Of a stretch of 64,000 bases of DNA, positions 24,402 to 32,420 are shown one piece after another (position 1 is the stretch's first letter; each line of letters begins with the position of its first letter). The position numbers and the translations under genes are program-made. The DNA comes from Agromyces sp. H66. Lineage in GTDB: Bacteria; Actinomycetota; Actinomycetes; Actinomycetales; Microbacteriaceae. A model generated the notes under the pieces. That model was not told the DNA's origin and made no database searches. It saw nothing but the letters and a program-made list of their open reading frames with translations. The stretch lies in contig NZ_SJZG01000004.1 of NCBI RefSeq assembly GCF_004959775.1, positions 43,195 through 107,194 on the forward strand, written 5' to 3'.

Positions 24402-24961
24402 CGCGGCCGCCCTTCGCCCCGGTGAGCGAGCGCGACATCCGCATCGTGTCGGCGCAGCTCGGCCGGCGCGCGCGCGACGTCGTCGGGATCGCGGCACGAT
24501 GCGCGTGCGGCGCTCCGACGGTCGTCTCGACCGCGCCGCGGCTGTCAGATGGCACGCCGTTCCCGACGTTCTACTACCTCACGCATCCCGTGGCGACGGC
24601 CGCCATGTCGTTCCTCGAGGCGGCGCAGGTGATGGTCGAGTGCAACGAGCTCCTGACTGCGCACCCCGAGATCGCCGCCGCGTACGAGCGGGCGCATCGC
24701 GAGTACCTGGCCGATCGCGAGTCGATCGCCGTGGTGCCCGAGATCGAGGGGATCTCGGCCGGCGGCATGCCGACGCGGGTGAAGTGCCTGCACGCGCTCG
24801 CGGCGCACTCGCTCGCGGCCGGGCCGGGCGCGAACCCCATCGGCGACATCGCGCTCGAGCGCTCGTCGTGGTCGCCCGACGTGTGCCAGTGCCCCGACTA
24901 CGGCGTCGACGTGCCCGACCCGGCCGACCCCGACGACGACGACACCAGGAGCCTCGCATGA
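24398..24961 (+). CDS. DUF501 family protein
   Basis: 187 residues matching the actinobacterial DUF501 family (M. tuberculosis Rv1025 position, next to the ftsB-like gene). Conserved-looking parts are IAARCACGAPTVVSTAPRL, PTFYYLTHP, MPTRVKCLHAL and, near the end, CQCPDYG. The five or six Cys and the His in CLHALAAHSL suggest a metal site, but no activity is known. The start ATG overlaps the ftsB-like stop and the stop overlaps the next start, so three genes are translationally coupled. Confidence 0.9.
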   Translation: MTRPPFAPVSERDIRIVSAQLGRRARDVVGIAARCACGAPTVVSTAPRLSDGTPFPTFYYLTHPVATAAMSFLEAAQVMVECNELLTAHPEIAAAYERAHREYLADRESIAVVPEIEGISAGGMPTRVKCLHALAAHSLAAGPGANPIGDIALERSSWSPDVCQCPDYGVDVPDPADPDDDDTRSLA

Positions 24962-26238
24962 CCCGCCCGCTGCGTCGCGCGATGTCCCGCGTGGGCACGG
25001 TGGCCGCGACCGTCGCCGCGGCCACGATGATCGCACTCGCGGGTGCGACGCCCGCGCACGCCGACACCGTGCGCGACCTCGAGTACTGGCTCACCGACTA
25101 CCGCTTCACGACCGCATGGACCTCGTCGCGCGGCGAGGGCGTGACGGTGGCGATCATCGACACGGGCGTGAACGGCAACGTCGCCGAACTGCGCGGCGCC
25201 GTCGTCGGCGGCACGGATGTCTCGGGCCTCGGCAGCCCCGACGGCCAGACCCCGGTCGGCGACGACCCCAACCACGGCACGCTCGTGGCGTCGCTGCTCG
25301 CGGGCCGGGGCACCGGTGAGGGCAACGGCGTCATCGGCGTCGCGCCCGAGGCGGATCTGCTGACGGCGTCGGTCGCGTTCGGTCAGGACACCGGTGCTGA
25401 GAAGTCGAACGACGACCAGATCGCCGAGGCGGTGCGCTGGGCGGTCGACTCCGGCGCTGACGTCATCAACATGTCGCTCACCCGGAACACCCGCGACTGG
25501 CCCGAGAGCTGGGACGACGCGTTCACGTACGCCTTCGAGCACGACGTGGTGGTCGTCGCGGCGGCCGGAAACCGCGGCAGCGGCACCAGCGAGGTCGGTG
25601 CGCCGGCCACCATCCCGGGCGTGCTCACGGTCGCCGGCGTCGACCGGGAGAAGAACGCGAGCTTCGACGCGAGCTCGCAGGGCATCACGATCGCGGTCGC
25701 GGCACCGAGCGAGGACCTCGTCGGCGTGCTGCCCGACGGCGGGTACGTGCAGTGGGACGGCACGAGCGCCGCGGCGCCGATCGTGTCGGGTCTCGTGGCG
25801 CTCGTGCGCAGCGAATATCCCGAACTGGATGCGGCGAACGTCATCGAGCGGGTCATCCGCACGGCGGACCCGAACGGGCACGACGTGCCGAGCCCGCTCT
25901 ACGGCTGGGGGCTCATCGACCCGGTCGCGGCGCTCACCGCGGACGTCCCCGAGGTCGACGCCAACCCGCTCGGCAGCCTCGCGGACTGGATCGCACTGCA
26001 TCGGCGGGCGGACATCGAGCCGCCGGCCACCGATGGCGAGAGCCAGGAGATCGTCCCGATCGCCGATCCGCCGCTGCCGAGGTCGGACGGCGCGCAGACC
26101 CTCCTCCCGACGGCCTGGACGCTGGCCTACATCACCGTCCCGCTCTCGCTCGTCGCCGGATTTGGTACGCTAGCAGCGCTGTTGGGCATCGGCGCCACTC
26201 GGCATACCAGGCGGACTGTCCGCACTCGCGAGCAGTGA
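24958..26238 (+). CDS. Membrane-anchored subtilisin-like (S8) serine protease
   Basis: 426 residues. A signal peptide ends at AHA (about residue 35). The S8 domain has the triad Asp68 (VAIIDTG), His106 (PNHGTLVASLLAG) and Ser270 (WDGTSAAAP), with oxyanion Asn205 (AAAGNRG). After a linker with Pro and acidic residues, one membrane segment (about 385-410) and a basic tail (RHTRRTVRTREQ) anchor it with the protease outside. The layout is that of mycosins (MycP), the proteases of type VII secretion, but no ESX gene is nearby. Its ATG overlaps the DUF501 stop. Substrate unknown. Confidence 0.92.
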   Translation: MTRPLRRAMSRVGTVAATVAAATMIALAGATPAHADTVRDLEYWLTDYRFTTAWTSSRGEGVTVAIIDTGVNGNVAELRGAVVGGTDVSGLGSPDGQTPVGDDPNHGTLVASLLAGRGTGEGNGVIGVAPEADLLTASVAFGQDTGAEKSNDDQIAEAVRWAVDSGADVINMSLTRNTRDWPESWDDAFTYAFEHDVVVVAAAGNRGSGTSEVGAPATIPGVLTVAGVDREKNASFDASSQGITIAVAAPSEDLVGVLPDGGYVQWDGTSAAAPIVSGLVALVRSEYPELDAANVIERVIRTADPNGHDVPSPLYGWGLIDPVAALTADVPEVDANPLGSLADWIALHRRADIEPPATDGESQEIVPIADPPLPRSDGAQTLLPTAWTLAYITVPLSLVAGFGTLAALLGIGATRHTRRTVRTREQ

Positions 26239-26285
26239 TCGCACACAGGTCCGCTATTGATCAGAAACTGAGGAGTCCATTCACC

Positions 26286-27743
26286 GTGCCCAAGATTCTC
26301 ATCGTCGGCGGTGGCTATGCAGGGTTCTACACAGCGTGGAAGCTCGAGAAGTGGCTGCGTCCCGGCGAGGCTGAGGTGACGATCGTCGACCCGCTTCCCT
26401 ACATGACGTACCAGCCCTTCCTCCCCGAGGTGGCGGCCGGTTCGATCGAGCCGCGGCATTCGGTGGTGTCCCAGCGCCGGCATCTGAAGAAGACCAACAT
26501 CGTCACCGCGAAGGTCACCGGCATCGACCACGCGACGAAGACGGCGACGATCACGCCCGAGGTCGGCGAGTCGTGGGAGTTCGAGTACGACGTCATCGTC
26601 GTCACGGGCGGCGCCGTGTCGCGCACCTTCCCGATCCCCGGCATCGCCGAGAACGCGATCGGCCTGAAGACGATCGAGGAGGCCGTCGCGATCCGCGACC
26701 GCGTGCTCACCAACTTCGACAAGGCGGCGACCCTCCCGCCCGGTCCCGAGCGCGAGCGCCTGCTCACGTTCGTCGTCGTCGGCGGCGGCTTCGCGGGCAT
26801 CGAGGTGTTCGCCGAGCTCCGCTCGTTCGCGAGCGCGCTGCTCGAGTACTACCCGCAGCTCACGTTCGACGAGACGCACTTCCACCTCATCGAGGCCATG
26901 GGCCGCATCATGCCCGAGGTCTCGCTGCCGACCAGCCACTGGGTCATCAAGCACCTTGCACAGCGCGGCGCCGAGATCCACCTCGACACGCAGCTCACGA
27001 GCGCGGTCGACGGCAGGATCGAGCTGTCGACGGGCGAGACCTTCGAGTCCGACCTCGTCGTGTGGACCGCCGGCGTCATGGCCAACCCGGCCATCGTGCG
27101 CACCAGCGACCTTCCCGTCGAGGAGCGCGGCCGTATCCTCACCCGTGCCGACCTCCGCGTGGGCGACGAAGACGACTGGGTGGCCGACGCATGGGCCGCC
27201 GGCGACATCGCCGCCGTGCCCGACCTCTCGGGCGGCGGCGTCGGCGGCTACTGCGTGCCGAACGCGCAGCACGCCGTGCGGCAGGGCAAGCTCCTCGCGA
27301 AGAACATCGTCGCGGTGCTCCGCGGTGAGGAGCCCAAGGAGTACTTCCACAAGAACCTCGGTGCCGTGGCCGGCCTCGGCATCGGCTCGGGCGTATTCCA
27401 GTCGGGCAATCTCGCCCTCAAGGGCCTCATCGCCTGGTTCGCGCACCGCGGCTACCACGGCCTCGCGATGCCCACGTGGGAGCGCAAGTTCCGCGTGTTC
27501 TGGGGCTGGTGGAACAACTTCTGGCTCGGTCGCGACATCGTGTCGCTCTCGGCGCTGCAACAGCCCCGCGCCGCGTTCGAGCAGTTCGCCGCGCGTCCGA
27601 AGCCGCCGGCGGCGGCCGCGCCGGCACCCGCTGTCGGGGCATCCGCCGGCAGCACCTCGAAGACCGTGAGGACGACCGCCGCAGCGAGCTCGTCGAAGGC
27701 CGCCGAAGTCGAGGCCAAGGGCGAGCCGGTCGCGGCGAAGTAG
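26286..27743 (+). CDS. ndh: Type II NADH dehydrogenase (NDH-2)
   Basis: A single-subunit flavoenzyme that passes electrons from NADH to menaquinone without proton pumping. 485 residues with two nucleotide folds: FAD site ILIVGGGYAGFYTAWKLE at the N-terminus and NADH site FVVVGGGFAGIEVFAEL (about residue 165). AAGDIAAVPDLSGGGVGGYC is the second FAD motif. The amphipathic C-terminal membrane anchor region has RKFRVFWGWWNNFWLGRDIV. A Pro/Ala/Ser/Lys-rich tail of about 50 residues is extra. GTG 26286 has AGGAG eleven bases upstream. A hairpin ends the gene immediately before a tRNA. Confidence 0.95.
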   Translation: MPKILIVGGGYAGFYTAWKLEKWLRPGEAEVTIVDPLPYMTYQPFLPEVAAGSIEPRHSVVSQRRHLKKTNIVTAKVTGIDHATKTATITPEVGESWEFEYDVIVVTGGAVSRTFPIPGIAENAIGLKTIEEAVAIRDRVLTNFDKAATLPPGPERERLLTFVVVGGGFAGIEVFAELRSFASALLEYYPQLTFDETHFHLIEAMGRIMPEVSLPTSHWVIKHLAQRGAEIHLDTQLTSAVDGRIELSTGETFESDLVVWTAGVMANPAIVRTSDLPVEERGRILTRADLRVGDEDDWVADAWAAGDIAAVPDLSGGGVGGYCVPNAQHAVRQGKLLAKNIVAVLRGEEPKEYFHKNLGAVAGLGIGSGVFQSGNLALKGLIAWFAHRGYHGLAMPTWERKFRVFWGWWNNFWLGRDIVSLSALQQPRAAFEQFAARPKPPAAAAPAPAVGASAGSTSKTVRTTAAASSSKAAEVEAKGEPVAAK

Positions 27744-27750
27744 TGTGGAA

Positions 27751-27778
27751 CGCGGTGCCGTCCTCGCGCGGCACCGCG
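27751..27778 (+). terminator. Hairpin between ndh and the tRNA gene
   Basis: CGCGGTGCC (27751-27759) pairs with GGCACCGCG (27770-27778) around a ten-base loop. It starts seven bases after the ndh stop and its last base is the first base of the tRNA, so it may also guide 5' processing. Confidence 0.6.
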
Positions 27779-27851
27779 CTCCCGTAGCCCAATCGGCAGA
27801 GGCAGGCGACTTAAACTCGCCTCAGTCTGGGTTCGAATCCCAGCGGGAGCA
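27778..27851 (+). tRNA. tRNA with Leu anticodon TAA but short variable arm
   Basis: Full cloverleaf of 74 bases: acceptor GCTCCCG/CGGGAGC, D arm GCC/GGC with loop CAATCGGCAGA, anticodon stem GGCGA/TCGCC around CTTAAAC (anticodon TAA, 27812-27814), variable region TCAGT, T arm CTGGG-TTCGAAT-CCCAG, discriminator A27851, no encoded CCA. The D loop with GGCAGA and the A discriminator are Leu-like, yet bacterial Leu tRNAs normally have a long variable arm, and here it is five bases. It reads the rare codon UUA if it is a Leu tRNA. The identity is uncertain; the tRNA structure is not. Confidence 0.85.
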
Positions 27852-27865
27852 CTCGCAGGCGCTCC

Positions 27866-28246
27866 TCACTCGAGGATCTTCCAGAACGAGTCCTTGCGGG
27901 TGATCTTGCCGTCGTCGTCGAACTCGAGCAGGTCGACGCCGCGCACCTCGATCGACTGGCCAGCGGTCGAGGTGCCGGTCAGCGTCCACTCGGACACGCC
28001 GAGGCCGTCGCTGCAGGCCCAGTGGCGATCGTCTCCGTAGTGGAGATCGGGGATGCCCTCGAGCCGCTTCGCGAGCCCCGCGCGCACGTCCTCCCTGCCG
28101 ACGAACCGGTCGCCACGAGGCGTCGCGCCTCTCGGCATGTACAAGACGCAGTCATCGGCGAAGTAGCCCATGATCCGGTCGAGGTCGTGGTCGTTGAACG
28201 CCTCGAGGAAGCTCTCCAGCACCTCACGCGTCACCTTCTCGCTCAT
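27866..28246 (-). CDS. SnoaL-like / nuclear transport factor 2 family protein
   Basis: 126 residues with the polyketide-cyclase-like NTF2 pattern: LESFLEAFNDHDLDRIMGYFADDCVLYMPRG, FVGREDVRAGLAKRLEGIPD, VSEWTLTGTSTAGQ and VRGVDLLEFDDDGKI. This branch is annotated widely as nuclear transport factor 2 family; most members have no known substrate. ATG 28246 lies 13 bases after the ppx stop, on the same strand, so it is probably co-transcribed with ppx. Confidence 0.88.
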   Translation of the reverse strand: MSEKVTREVLESFLEAFNDHDLDRIMGYFADDCVLYMPRGATPRGDRFVGREDVRAGLAKRLEGIPDLHYGDDRHWACSDGLGVSEWTLTGTSTAGQSIEVRGVDLLEFDDDGKITRKDSFWKILE

Positions 28247-28259
28247 GTCGGTCTCCCTC

Positions 28260-29186
28260 TCAGGTCATGCGGTCGAGCCGGCGCAGGATGAGGCCCTCGC
28301 GCAGCGCCCACGGCGACACCTCGAGCTCGTCGACGCCGAAGGCCCGCATCGCCTCGGAGAGCACGACGGCGCCGGCGACGATCTGGAACGTGCGGTCGGC
28401 GGTGATGCCGGGCAGGGCGGGCCGCGCGTCGGCGGGGATCTTCGCGAGGCGCGGCGTCCAGTCGTCGAGGCCGCGGCGGGTGAGGATGACGCGATCGGAT
28501 GACCCGACGCCCTCCTCGACCGTGCCGGCGAGCCTCGCGAGCGAGCGGATCGTCTTCGAGGAACCCACCACGTGATCGGGCGAGGGGAGATCGCGGAACG
28601 GTGCCACCGCCTCGGCGAGCACGGCGCGTGCATGTCCGCGGAGGTTCGCGACCTGGTCGGTGGAGGGCGGGTCATCGGGGAGGAACTCGATGGTCGAACG
28701 GCCGGCTCCGAGGGGCAGCGACCGCGCGACATCGGGAACCTCATCGATGCCCTGCGTCAGTTCGAGTGAGCCGCCGCCGATGTCGAACAGGAGGATCCGC
28801 CCGGCCGACCAGCCGTACCAGCGGCGCACCGCGAGATAGGTGAGCTGCGCCTCGTCCTCGCCGGAGAGCACCTGTAGTTCGACGCCGGTCTCGTCGGCGA
28901 CGCGTGCGAGCACCTCCTCGCCGTTCGCCGCCTCCCGAATCGCGGAGGTCGCGAAGGGGAGGAATTCGTCGACGCCCGACTGCCGTGCGGCCTCGGCGCC
29001 CTCGCGCACCGCGGTGAGGATGGCGTCGACGCCCTCGTCGCGGATCGCCCCGTCGTCGTCGAGGTACCGCATGAGGCGCAGCACCGATTTCTGCGACGTC
29101 ATCGGAATGGGTCGCGCACCGCGGTGGGCGTCGACGACGAGCAGGTGCACGGTGTTGGAACCGACGTCGAGGACCCCGAGGCGCAT
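28260..29186 (-). CDS. ppx: Ppx/GppA family phosphatase (exopolyphosphatase or pppGpp phosphatase)
   Basis: A member of the actin-fold ASKHA family that hydrolyses polyphosphate or pppGpp. 308 residues. Motifs: VLDVGSNTVHLLVVDA (phosphate 1), FATSAIREAANGEEVLARV, VLSGEDEAQLTYLAVRR, LFDIGGGSLELTQG (phosphate 2) and GSSKTIRSLARL. It is the short, two-domain form like Rv0496/Rv1026 and lacks the long C-terminal domain of E. coli Ppx, so either substrate is possible. ATG 29186 lies six bases after a -10 box TACGAT (minus strand 29198-29193), so the mRNA is probably leaderless. Divergent from the tetR gene. Confidence 0.93.
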   Translation of the reverse strand: MRLGVLDVGSNTVHLLVVDAHRGARPIPMTSQKSVLRLMRYLDDDGAIRDEGVDAILTAVREGAEAARQSGVDEFLPFATSAIREAANGEEVLARVADETGVELQVLSGEDEAQLTYLAVRRWYGWSAGRILLFDIGGGSLELTQGIDEVPDVARSLPLGAGRSTIEFLPDDPPSTDQVANLRGHARAVLAEAVAPFRDLPSPDHVVGSSKTIRSLARLAGTVEEGVGSSDRVILTRRGLDDWTPRLAKIPADARPALPGITADRTFQIVAGAVVLSEAMRAFGVDELEVSPWALREGLILRRLDRMT

Positions 29187-29192
29187 GAGGCG

Positions 29193-29262
29193 ATCGTATC
29201 GGGCGACGGGTGCGCCGATGACGGGTTTGCTGCATACTGGTGCGACTGGGACGACCGTCCCA
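29193..29262. promoter_or_regulatory. Divergent ppx/tetR control region with 16-bp palindrome
   Basis: TACGAT on the minus strand (29198-29193) serves ppx. For tetR, CATACT (29233-29238) is a possible -10. The palindrome TGGGACG-AC-CGTCCCA (29247-29262) lies just downstream of it, over the expected transcription start, and 33 bases before GTG 29295. It is the likely TetR operator; binding is inferred. Confidence 0.5.
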
Positions 29263-29294
29263 CTTCGGTCGGCGACGAGGTCGAGAGGAGCCGG

Positions 29295-29891
29295 GTGGCA
29301 CGCATCCCCGCATCCGAACGCCGCAGCGCCCTGGTCGAGGCAGCCCTGCGCGTGGTCTCCCGGCGCGGCATCGCACAAGCGACCACGCGTGCGATCGTCG
29401 CCGAGGCGGGCATGTCGCTCGCGAGCTTCCACTACGCGTTCGACTCGCGCGATGAGCTCATCGACGAGCTCATCGCCACGGTCGTCGCCCGCGAGCAGCA
29501 GGCGGTGATCCCCGACCTCGTGCCGGGTCAGGACCTTCGCCAGATCCTCGAGTCTGGCCTGCTTCGCTACCTCGAGCACCTGAAGGCCGACCCCGATCAC
29601 GAGCAGGCGATGCTGGAGCTCACGCAGTACGCGCTCCGTTCGCCCGAGCGGCATCCGCTCGCCGTCGCCCAGTACCGGCGATACGCCGAGTTGGCCGTGC
29701 ACTCGCTCGAGATCGCGGCCGAGGCCGCCGCTGCGACGTGGCGTGCGCCCGTCGAGGAGGTCGCGCACGTGCTCGTCGCCTTCACCGACGGACTCACCCT
29801 CACCTGGCTCGTCGACCGCGACGACGCCGCCGCCCGGGCGGTCGCGCGTGCGGCCGCCGACGCCCTCGCGAGAATGGCCGACGACCGATGA
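29295..29891 (+). CDS. TetR family transcriptional regulator
   Basis: 198 residues. The N-terminal HTH is complete: RRSALVEAALRVVSRRGIAQ, then TTRAIVAEAGMSLASFHYAF with the TetR-type recognition helix. The C-terminal ligand domain is all helical and of normal length, with LVAFTDGLTLTWLVDRDD near the end. GTG 29295 follows GAGAGGAG by five bases. It heads a run of genes with an MFS carrier, a PLP enzyme and a lactone oxidase, which it probably represses in the absence of their substrate. Its stop codon falls in a 14-bp tandem duplication that also contains the MFS start. Confidence 0.92.
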   Translation: MARIPASERRSALVEAALRVVSRRGIAQATTRAIVAEAGMSLASFHYAFDSRDELIDELIATVVAREQQAVIPDLVPGQDLRQILESGLLRYLEHLKADPDHEQAMLELTQYALRSPERHPLAVAQYRRYAELAVHSLEIAAEAAAATWRAPVEEVAHVLVAFTDGLTLTWLVDRDDAAARAVARAAADALARMADDR

Positions 29892-29910
29892 CCGACGACC
29901 GATGACCGAC
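29878..29910 (+). repeat. 14-bp tandem duplication at the tetR/MFS junction
   Basis: CCGACGACCGATGA occurs at 29878-29891 and again at 29892-29905, followed by CCGAC. Each copy holds ATGA. The first supplies the tetR stop, the second the MFS start at 29902. Before duplication the two genes would have overlapped by four bases. Confidence 0.8.
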
Positions 29911-31176
29911 CTCGACGCGACATCCGCGGCCCCTCCGACCGCGGCACTCGCCGAACCCACCCGCCGCGTCGGCGCCGGATGGGTGGCCGCGTTCGCGAGC
30001 GCCTGGTTCGGCATCTGGATGGCCCAGCTCACGCCCGTGCAACTGCTGCTGCCCGCACAGATCGACGCACGGCTGCAGCCCGACGACTGGGTCGACAGCG
30101 TCGTCGCATTCGGTGCGATCTCGGGCATCGCGTCGCTGTTCGTGATCGTCGCCTACCCGCTCACGGGGGCGCTCTCCGACCGCACGACGAGCCGGTTCGG
30201 CCGGCGCCGGCCGTGGATCGCCGCGGGTGCCGTGGTGTTCGCGGTCGCCCTCGTGGCGCTCGGGTTCCAGACCGAACTGTGGGCGATCGGCGCGGCCTGG
30301 ATCGCCGCGACGGTCGGCTTCTGCATCATGACGGCCGCCCTCACCGCGACCATCTCCGATCAGGTGCCCGTCGGGCAGCGCGGATTCGTCTCGGGCTGGA
30401 TGTCGGCGCCGCAGGCGGTCGGCATCATCGTGGGACTCGTGCTCGTCACCATGGTCGTGACCGGCACGGTCGCCGGTTATGCCCTGATCGCCGCCGCGCT
30501 CGTGGTGCTCGCGCTGCCGTTCCTGCGCCGCCACGACGAGCCGCTCGCGCCGGGGGAGCGGGCGCGCGTCACCGCCCGGGGCGTCGTCGAGAGCCTCTGG
30601 ATCAGCCCGCGCCGCTACCCCGACTTCGGGTGGACCCTGCTCAGCCGCGTGCTCGTGTCGATCGGCAACGCGCTCGGCACGGGGCTCCTGCTCTACTTCC
30701 TCATGTTCGGCCTCGACGACGAGAACGCCGAGACCGACCTCATCGTGCTCACGCTCATCTACATGGTGTTCGTGATCGTCGCCTCGCTCGGCTTCGGCGC
30801 GCTGAGTGACCGGCTCGGACGCCGCCGCGTCTTCGTGTTCGTGGCCGCCACGCTGCAGGGGCTCGCCGCACTGCTCCTCGCGCTCGTGCCCGACCTCACG
30901 GTCGCGATGATCGCCGCGGGCCTGCTCGGCCTCGGGTACGGCTGCTTCCTCTCGGTCGACCAGGCCCTCGCCACGCAGGTGCTGCCCGACCCGGCGGCCC
31001 GCGGCAAGGACCTCGGCATCATGAACATCGCCACCGCGGTGCCGCAGTCGCTCGGTCCCCTGCTCGGCGCGGCCGCCGTCGTCGCCACGGGATCGTTCAC
31101 GCTCGTGTTCCTGCTCAGCGCCGCGTTCGGCATCGCCGGCGCCGTCGCGGTCATGCGCGTGCGGAGCGTGCGCTGA
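29902..31176 (+). CDS. MFS transporter
   Basis: A 12-segment major facilitator carrier of 424 residues. Between segments 2 and 3 lies GALSDRTTSRFGRRRPWIAAG, and the equivalent loop in the second half is GALSDRLGRRRVFVFVA, the two MFS signature loops. The GRRRPWI form is typical of the glycoside-pentoside-hexuronide/sucrose-type (SLC45-like) branch, and D-x-A-L-A-T-Q-V in the second half fits that too, so a sugar or sugar-derivative substrate is plausible. ATG 29902 starts 10 bases after the tetR stop. The stop TGA overlaps the start of the next gene (TGATG). Confidence 0.9.
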   Translation: MTDLDATSAAPPTAALAEPTRRVGAGWVAAFASAWFGIWMAQLTPVQLLLPAQIDARLQPDDWVDSVVAFGAISGIASLFVIVAYPLTGALSDRTTSRFGRRRPWIAAGAVVFAVALVALGFQTELWAIGAAWIAATVGFCIMTAALTATISDQVPVGQRGFVSGWMSAPQAVGIIVGLVLVTMVVTGTVAGYALIAAALVVLALPFLRRHDEPLAPGERARVTARGVVESLWISPRRYPDFGWTLLSRVLVSIGNALGTGLLLYFLMFGLDDENAETDLIVLTLIYMVFVIVASLGFGALSDRLGRRRVFVFVAATLQGLAALLLALVPDLTVAMIAAGLLGLGYGCFLSVDQALATQVLPDPAARGKDLGIMNIATAVPQSLGPLLGAAAVVATGSFTLVFLLSAAFGIAGAVAVMRVRSVR

Positions 31177-32420
31177 TGGCACTCGACCTGCGTATGGCCG
31201 CCGCGGCGACGGATGCCCCGAGCTGGCTCGATCCCACACGGCACTGGCCTGCCCTCACCGCCGCCACGCGCGACCTCGACGCGCCCGTCGGTGCCATCCA
31301 CCTGGCAGCGCTGCGGCACAACGCGCTCGACATGGCCCGCCGCGCCGCCGGCACCCCGATCCGCATCGCGTCGAAGTCGGTGCGCGTGCGCAGTGTGATC
31401 GAGGCGCTCCTCCGCGAGCCGGGGTATCACGGCGTGCTCGCCTATACGCTCGCAGAGGCTATCTGGCTCGCCGACACCGTCGACGACCTCGTGGTGGGCT
31501 ACCCCACGGCGGAGCGGGGCGGCATCCGCCGGCTCGGCCGCGACGCGGACCTCGCGAGCCGCATCACGCTCATGGTGGATTCCCCGCAGCAGCTCGACCT
31601 CATCGACGCCGTGCTGCCGCCGGCCGAGCGCGAGACGATCCGGGTCTGCCTCGAGCTCGACGCGTCATGGCGGGTGCCCGGGCTCGGTCACGTGGGTGTG
31701 CGCCGCTCGCCGGTGCACGAGCCGGCCGAGGCGGGCGCGCTCGCCGCCTACATCGCAGGGAGGCGGGGGTTCCGGCTCGTCGGGATGATGGCCTACGAGG
31801 CGCAGATCGCCGGCGTCGTGAACCGGCCCGCCGGGCGGCCGGTGGACGGCGCCGTGAACCGGTGGATGCAGTCCCGGTCGATGCCCGAGCTCCTCGAGCG
31901 TCGGGCGCGCGCGGTCGCGGCGGTGCGCGAACACGCCGAGCTCGAGTTCGTGAACGGCGGCGGCACCGGATCGCTCGAGGCCACGGCGGCGGATGCCTCG
32001 GTCACCGAGATCGCCGCGGGCTCGGGCCTCTTCGGCGGCCATCTGTTCGACGGCTATGCGCACTTCACGCCGGCTCCCGCCGCGGCCTTCGCACTCGACG
32101 TCGTGCGCTCGCCGAGCCCCGACCACGCCACGATCCTCGGCGGCGGTTGGATCGCGTCGGGGCCGCCCGGCGGCGACCGCGTGCCCAGGATCGTGTGGCC
32201 CGAGGGTCTCGAGATGCTCGCCCGCGAATCAGCCGGCGAAGTGCAGACCCCGGTGATCGGGCGGGCCGCGCGCGCGCTGCGTGTGGGGGACCGGGTCTGG
32301 TTCCGGCACACGAAGTCGGGCGAGCTCTCCGAGCACCTGAACCAGTTCGCCGTCGTCGACGGCGGAGCAGTGGTCGACACGGTCCCCACCTACCGGGGAG
32401 AGGGGAAGGCATTCCTGTGA
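31176..32420 (+). CDS. PLP-dependent amino acid deaminase/aldolase (alanine racemase-fold)
   Basis: A fold-type III PLP enzyme of 414 residues, related to D-threonine aldolase and D-serine dehydratase. The N-terminal barrel starts with AIHLAALRHNALDMARRAAG and has the PLP Lys in IRIASKSVRVRSV. ELDASWRVPGLGHVGVRRSP, FVNGGGTGSLEATAADASVT and EIAAGSGLFGGHLFDGY follow. The C-terminal domain ends with DRVWFRHTKSGELSEHLNQF, in the place of the metal-binding His/Cys motif of D-threonine aldolase. The start overlaps the MFS stop and the stop overlaps the lactone oxidase start. A beta-hydroxy or D-amino acid substrate is inferred from the family. Confidence 0.85.
   Translation: MALDLRMAAAATDAPSWLDPTRHWPALTAATRDLDAPVGAIHLAALRHNALDMARRAAGTPIRIASKSVRVRSVIEALLREPGYHGVLAYTLAEAIWLADTVDDLVVGYPTAERGGIRRLGRDADLASRITLMVDSPQQLDLIDAVLPPAERETIRVCLELDASWRVPGLGHVGVRRSPVHEPAEAGALAAYIAGRRGFRLVGMMAYEAQIAGVVNRPAGRPVDGAVNRWMQSRSMPELLERRARAVAAVREHAELEFVNGGGTGSLEATAADASVTEIAAGSGLFGGHLFDGYAHFTPAPAAAFALDVVRSPSPDHATILGGGWIASGPPGGDRVPRIVWPEGLEMLARESAGEVQTPVIGRAARALRVGDRVWFRHTKSGELSEHLNQFAVVDGGAVVDTVPTYRGEGKAFL

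Noticed and set aside
24958..26238. S8 protease as evidence for a type VII secretion system
   Set aside because: No EccB, EccC, EccD, EccE or WXG100 gene lies in the window.
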